64,000 nt of DNA, taken from Guillardia theta CCMP2712 (lineage: Eukaryota; Cryptophyceae; Pyrenomonadales; Geminigeraceae). Positions within the stretch are counted from its first letter, which is position 1. Each line of letters starts with the position of its first letter. The stretch is from the NCBI RefSeq assembly GCF_000315625.1, contig NW_005434648.1:676236-740235 (forward strand). Reading direction: 5' to 3'. Below, piece by piece: positions 60,201-64,000 of the stretch. The notes beneath the pieces are model-generated. The model was given only the letters and a program-made list of their open reading frames with translations. It made no database searches and had not been told where the DNA came from. Position numbers and translations under genes: made by a program.

Positions 60201-60342
60201 GGCGACCGAAGGCCAAGGTGAGGAGAGGCAACTCTCCTGACTGAGGCTGAGGAAGCTGAATGGAGGAGGAGTAGGGGGCGACCGAAGGCCAAGGTGAGGA
60301 GAGGCAACTCTTCTGACTGAGGCTGAGGAAGCTGAATGGAGG
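60201..60342 (+). repeat. Two 66-bp repeats, period 76, after ORF1 copy 1
   Basis: Sequence from GGCGACCGAAGGCC to GCTGAATGGAGG occurs at 60201-60266 and 60277-60342, differing by about one base. It lies between the end of the frameshifted ORF1 and the second TTTAGGG array, so it may be the 3' UTR or 3' terminal repeat of the first element. Confidence 0.9.
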
Positions 60343-60358
60343 TAGAGTAGGTGGCGGG

Positions 60359-60386
60359 TTTAGGGTTTAGGGTTTAGGGTTTAGGG
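60359..60386 (+). repeat. Second array of four TTTAGGG units
   Basis: Units begin at 60359, 60366, 60373 and 60380. Same number, strand and position relative to the next ORF as the array at 57883. Both are preceded within about 20 bp by TAGAGTAG. Confidence 0.95.
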
Positions 60387-60461
60387 TTCCTTATTTCCTG
60401 GCAGGTTCCTTATTTCCTGGCAGGTTCCTTATTTCCTGGCAGGTTCCTTATTTCCTGGCAT
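60387..60461 (+). repeat. Four 19-bp tandem repeats
   Basis: Unit TTCCTTATTTCCTGGCAGG at 60387, 60406, 60425 and 60444 (the last ends GCATG). It directly abuts the telomere array and is followed by about 75 bp of leader before the next ATG. Confidence 0.95.
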
Positions 60462-60535
60462 GCAGATTTGCGGTACCCCTGCGCTGGTGGAGTAAGAGCC
60501 GCCAGGAACGACGGAAGCTTGGGAAACCATTGAGA

Positions 60536-62683
60536 ATGCTCCGAAGCATGTGGCCAATATCTATTGTGAACCCTGACGAGATCGTGCAGTACCGTACCTC
60601 CAGCTACCTCAAGAGGCAGACGGAAACTGGAACGATGCCGTCACCAGCTGAGCTTGTGCGACGACTGGATGACTTCGCAAGGCAGAATCCCAAAAGCAGG
60701 ACGAGCAAAGCTCTGAAAGCCAAAGAGATATCCTTGGAAGCCTTAGCCGAAGCCATCAGTCACACATGCAGCTTTGCTGAACCTTCACCACTGGAGAGTC
60801 TGAAAGGTCTCGGGCAGTGGGGTGATGATGCCAGGCAGTGGTACCTGTCCGAATTTCTAGCAGACAGGCAACGGCAGATGGAGGCCAGGTCTTATGATGA
60901 CCAGGGCACGAGTGTGCAGACGATTACCATGAAGGTACTAGGGATACCTGCATACTTCTCCAGACAGGTTGAAAACTTATGCGTCAAGCTGGAAGAGCAA
61001 GGCTTGATCGTAGATCAGACGCAAGACAGCAGGAGTTTGATCTTCAAGGCTCCCCTCAAGCCTGACCTGGCGAAGGCAGAAGAGATCCCAGCAGTGATCA
61101 CCTTTGTCCGCAACGAGGCGGCAGAGAAATTCTGGAAAGGAGAAGGTACCTTTAAGGTGGCTGGAAGGAGGATCCTAGCAGTGAACCCAGCAGCCAACCC
61201 ACCGATCTCGTTCAAGATGCGACCAAAGAAGGAGAACATGGGCAGAGTCGGAATCCTAGCGGAGGTGGCCCAACTCCTTAAGCTCAATGATTCGAGTACA
61301 GGTGATATATGTGAGATCTACAGGCAGTTGTGCTTGAAACAGGGCCTAGCAATTATCGACCTGATCCCAAACGCGGGAATGACAGTGAACCTCCCCCCCA
61401 AGAGGAACCTGCCGCCAAAGAAGGTGTTTGCAGCGGTAGGAATAGACACAGTCAACCAGAACAGAGAGGTAGACTGGATCGCGACTTGTTCGAGCCTGGA
61501 AGTAGCGGACATCGTCCTCCAGGCATTCGATCGACATGGAAAAGATCGAGCAGGAGTCACTTTGGGATTGGTCTCAGAGAATGACAAAATACTGAAATGG
61601 TTTTCAGTTCAAATGGAAGCAACGACTATGCTCAAGCATACGAAGAATGCTGTGCGACAGGAGGCGGCAACGGCAACGGGGGCAGAGATGCTGTACTCAG
61701 TGCAAATCTCCTCCCCAGTGCCATCAGGGAAGTTCTCTCGAAGTGAGATTGAAAAAATCTGCGCCAGTGACGAAACGGGCAGAGCCAAAGTCATCCGAAA
61801 CATCCGGAGGTCTGTCGCATGCTGGGACCCACAGGTTGAAAAAGAGCTGCAACGGGTACACATCCAATGTGACGCAGAGACGGGGATGTGGGATGGGTCT
61901 GGAATTATTCTCAGGCTACGAAGTGAAAGGAGTGCAAGAAAGATGATGGCTGAATTCCCCACACACCTTCTCTGCTGGCAAGGCACAGTTGAGATCCAGA
62001 CGACAGCAAGTAGTCTGAACCTCAAAGTGTCGCCTCAGGCAACACAGGATCAATCTGACCAAGCCAGATCACAAACGCCGGGAACCAGAGCAGGCGGAAC
62101 CGTGTGGAAAGAGATTGAACTGAACTCAATCATCAACGAAACAAACCTGCCCGACGCGGAAGCAGAGGTAGTAATTGCTGAGATCAAGACAGCTATCGCG
62201 GAAGTAGTTAACAATGACCTACAACAGCAAGGAAAGACCTTACTTCGTCTTGACGATGCTGTGCACGACATGCAGGTCGCCTTAGACAGTCCAGGCAACG
62301 CGTCCTTCTCCACGCTGCAAGAATGGGCTGATAAAGGCACTGGAGCGACATGGGATACCCAGAGTAAGGGCTTCAAAGAGCGAGTCCAACGAATCGTTGA
62401 GAAGCATACATGGAAGGTCGCGAAGCGCAAGCAAAGCGCTTTTGCCCCCAAAGAAGAGAAGCAGTTTAAGACTGACCTGCTCTTCATTGCATTGAATAAA
62501 TTCCTAGAGGAGACAGTAATCTCTTCGGTAGGAATGCTGGGAGATAACGACGAACTAAAGTTCATGTTGAGCACTGAACTACAGATGAAAGAGGCCGGAA
62601 TGGAAGAGGAACCGGAGGAAGGGAGCAAGGCGGACGACGCAGAGGGGATGTCACTAGACTCCCCCCCTGCGGCACAAGCTTAA
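60536..62683 (+). CDS. ORF1-like protein of a telomere-associated element, copy 2, intact
   Basis: Intronless ORF of 715 residues from ATG 60536 to TAA 62681-62683. It is homologous along its length to the broken copy at 58044 but clearly diverged (roughly a third identical by eye), so the two are family members, not a recent duplication. Features: N-terminal helical region (Arg-Arg-Leu-Asp-Asp-Phe-Ala-Arg-Gln-Asn-Pro-Lys-Ser-Arg), repeated beta-alpha segments such as Glu-Glu-Gln-Gly-Leu-Ile-Val-Asp and Glu-Glu-Ile-Pro-Ala-Val-Ile-Thr-Phe-Val-Arg-Asn, and an acidic C-terminal tail. No known domain is certain; an RNA-binding ORF1 role is inferred from context. The stop codon overlaps the next start (TAATG), suggesting coupled translation. 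Confidence 0.75.
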   Translation: MLRSMWPISIVNPDEIVQYRTSSYLKRQTETGTMPSPAELVRRLDDFARQNPKSRTSKALKAKEISLEALAEAISHTCSFAEPSPLESLKGLGQWGDDARQWYLSEFLADRQRQMEARSYDDQGTSVQTITMKVLGIPAYFSRQVENLCVKLEEQGLIVDQTQDSRSLIFKAPLKPDLAKAEEIPAVITFVRNEAAEKFWKGEGTFKVAGRRILAVNPAANPPISFKMRPKKENMGRVGILAEVAQLLKLNDSSTGDICEIYRQLCLKQGLAIIDLIPNAGMTVNLPPKRNLPPKKVFAAVGIDTVNQNREVDWIATCSSLEVADIVLQAFDRHGKDRAGVTLGLVSENDKILKWFSVQMEATTMLKHTKNAVRQEAATATGAEMLYSVQISSPVPSGKFSRSEIEKICASDETGRAKVIRNIRRSVACWDPQVEKELQRVHIQCDAETGMWDGSGIILRLRSERSARKMMAEFPTHLLCWQGTVEIQTTASSLNLKVSPQATQDQSDQARSQTPGTRAGGTVWKEIELNSIINETNLPDAEAEVVIAEIKTAIAEVVNNDLQQQGKTLLRLDDAVHDMQVALDSPGNASFSTLQEWADKGTGATWDTQSKGFKERVQRIVEKHTWKVAKRKQSAFAPKEEKQFKTDLLFIALNKFLEETVISSVGMLGDNDELKFMLSTELQMKEAGMEEEPEEGSKADDAEGMSLDSPPAAQA

Positions 62684-64000
62684 TGGACGCAGGAACAGGA
62701 GGAGACGAGGGCAGGTGGGACAATTGGCACAAGGGTGAGGTGGAAGGACAAGAAGGTGAGAAAAACAAAGACAAAGAAAATCAAAAAACGACACAAACAT
62801 TCGACCTAGTAGGGGAGATCCCCTGGAGTCGAAGGGAACAAAACAGAGAATATGGATTAGCGGCGCTACTCAACTCGGGAGAAGCTGGCTTTCTCTCCGA
62901 AGATGTTGTGGAGGCGATAATCCTCGAGGCAAGCGAAGGTATCGAACCATTGGAAGACAGATTTCAAGTAGCATGGCTACGAGACAAGAGGTACGCGAGC
63001 GCGCAAACTAGAAACCAGGTCGAGTCGCCGAGAGGGACTATTGTCCTCCCGAGAATAGTAGCTTGTTTGAGAGATCAAGAGGGGAGGACAAAGAGAGCAA
63101 AGCGACTACTAGCCGGGGCAGCTCAGCCATTCTTATTCCCGTGCGTAGAGAATGGCAATCATTGGATTCTACTAATGGCAGATTTTGACACAAAAAGAAT
63201 ACGCATTGTTGATTCACTCAGCACGGCTGAGAGAGACTTGGGGATTGTCAGAAGTCAAAGGGAGGCACAGTTTCAGCTGGAAGGCGCACAACGAATGGAC
63301 TTAGCCACACTCGCGGCGACGATTGTCACGGAGGCATTCAGCGACCAGCAGGAACATGCAACGACATGGCGGGTTTACCTGTCAACTGAGCTACAACAAA
63401 CAGACAATCACAACTGTGGGATCTTCATACTGTTGCATTTGCTGCTGATCGCAAAGACAAACAGACCGACACAACGAGACATCTCAAAAACAGGTAGGCA
63501 GCAAGGCGTCCCCCCACCCCAGCAATGGCTCGAGAGGATGAGGCACCGGCTGCTGGATGCGCTTTGGGTGGAGGATCCAGGAAAAGCGCGCATGCGAGAA
63601 ACGATCAAAGGCATCTGCAGAGCTTTACAACACGCGCAAGATAAAGGGTACAAGGAATGGCAAGCAGCAGAGGTGACCCAGGCACAAGAGATGGAGCAGG
63701 GAGAGCAAGAACCGTGGCAAGCGAGAAACATGGCGGACCTGCGGACATATGAAAGGTCAGAACAGATGGACTCACTACCGCCGCAGGCCACATCGCTCCC
63801 CCCAGCGGGCAAGCACAAAGAACAAGCTTCGAACGATGTAAGGGGAACTAGGGAGGAGGAGGAGACGCACTCTCCGGCAAGAGATCGAAGGGGAGTACCA
63901 CATCAACTTCAATGGGCCAATAGGGAAGAGGAACAAATACTAACAACAGGTAGAAAACCTCACAATGCAATTCGAACAGAAAGATCAGAGCAACCATCAT
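62683..64000 (+). CDS. Ulp1/C48-type cysteine-protease ORF of the element (3' end outside window)
   Basis: Starts at the ATG 62683-62685, sharing the A of the previous stop (TAATG), and stays open without introns to the window end (439 codons). A Ulp1-type protease domain occupies about residues 145-270: His-Trp-Ile-Leu-Leu-Met (catalytic His), Ile-Val-Asp-Ser-Leu (Asp), and Thr-Asp-Asn-His-Asn-Cys-Gly-Ile-Phe (Gln/Asn-rich approach and catalytic Cys). The triad His-Asp-Cys is complete. Downstream is a Gln/Glu/Arg-rich linker. Ulp1 domains occur in some non-LTR retrotransposons (Utopia-type), in MULE-type and Polinton-type elements. The upstream ORF1 and telomeric repeats favour a retroelement, but no reverse transcriptase is inside the window. 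It is not a toxin or virus-of-host gene as far as can be seen. Confidence 0.75.
   Translation, partial: MDAGTGGDEGRWDNWHKGEVEGQEGEKNKDKENQKTTQTFDLVGEIPWSRREQNREYGLAALLNSGEAGFLSEDVVEAIILEASEGIEPLEDRFQVAWLRDKRYASAQTRNQVESPRGTIVLPRIVACLRDQEGRTKRAKRLLAGAAQPFLFPCVENGNHWILLMADFDTKRIRIVDSLSTAERDLGIVRSQREAQFQLEGAQRMDLATLAATIVTEAFSDQQEHATTWRVYLSTELQQTDNHNCGIFILLHLLLIAKTNRPTQRDISKTGRQQGVPPPQQWLERMRHRLLDALWVEDPGKARMRETIKGICRALQHAQDKGYKEWQAAEVTQAQEMEQGEQEPWQARNMADLRTYERSEQMDSLPPQATSLPPAGKHKEQASNDVRGTREEEETHSPARDRRGVPHQLQWANREEEQILTTGRKPHNAIRTERSEQPS

Noticed and set aside
57883-60386. True chromosome end at the TTTAGGG arrays
   Set aside because: Arrays are only four units long and are followed by kilobases of ORFs; they are interstitial.
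62683-64000. Cellular SUMO protease gene
   Set aside because: Intronless, starts overlapping an ORF1-like stop, and lies behind telomere-type repeats; a mobile-element origin fits better, although the missing 3' part leaves some doubt.

Overview
The window looks like nuclear DNA of a microalga with a secondary plastid, most likely a cryptophyte of the Guillardia type. Most genes are broken by short GT-AG introns, commonly about 45-85 nt. At least two proteins carry plastid presequences: HemC has a signal peptide ending Ala-Asp-Ala before Phe, and a small protein has a lumenal-type Asn-Ala-Asn-Ala cleavage site. TTTAGGG arrays occur, and nuclear genes of this kind sit among CT/GA microsatellites and GC-rich islands. 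The species call is inference; a haptophyte or stramenopile cannot be excluded from sequence alone. Exon borders were found by eye from reading frame, splice sites and remembered family patterns, so internal borders may be off by a few bases.

Left part (1-32 kb): a gene tail, an MFS transporter, a multi-exon cytosolic-type isoleucyl-tRNA synthetase, nucleoporin Nup85, a very large chromatin reader (DDT, degenerate PHD, basic repeats, WHIM-like segment, Tudor-like repeats, four bromodomains, two C-terminal Tudor-like domains), a probable plastid TIM-barrel protein, a UBAC1/KPC2-like UBL-UBA protein, a 2OG-Fe(II) oxygenase, and an unusual B-box/six-PDZ protein that ends in an acyl-CoA-synthetase-like C-terminal subdomain. 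These genes are closely packed, alternating divergent and convergent, with spacers down to about 30-200 bp.

Middle part (32-50 kb): looser spacing. It holds an SMR-family transporter lacking its usual glutamate, two uncharacterised genes, a putative thylakoid-lumen protein, a RagA/Gtr1 GTPase, API5 with an RGG tail, an uncharacterised charged protein, a possible broken-up membrane protein gene and a GAP-hexapeptide protein. The spacers contain recurring ACCCC/GGGGT-rich tracts and very GC-rich islands.

Right part (49-58 kb): plastid porphobilinogen deaminase (HemC), a membrane-anchored patatin-like protein with a 23-bp tandem array upstream, the NineTeen-complex WD40 protein PRL1/Prp46 and a TTLL3/8-like ligase, which implies cilia.

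The last 6 kb is different: intronless, G/A-rich ORFs. Two diverged relatives of one ORF1 family each follow exactly four TTTAGGG units and a short tandem repeat. The second is followed, through a TAATG stop/start overlap, by an ORF with a Ulp1/C48 cysteine-protease domain that runs off the window. This looks like a family of telomere-repeat-associated retroelements, and it is the best candidate for an undescribed system here.
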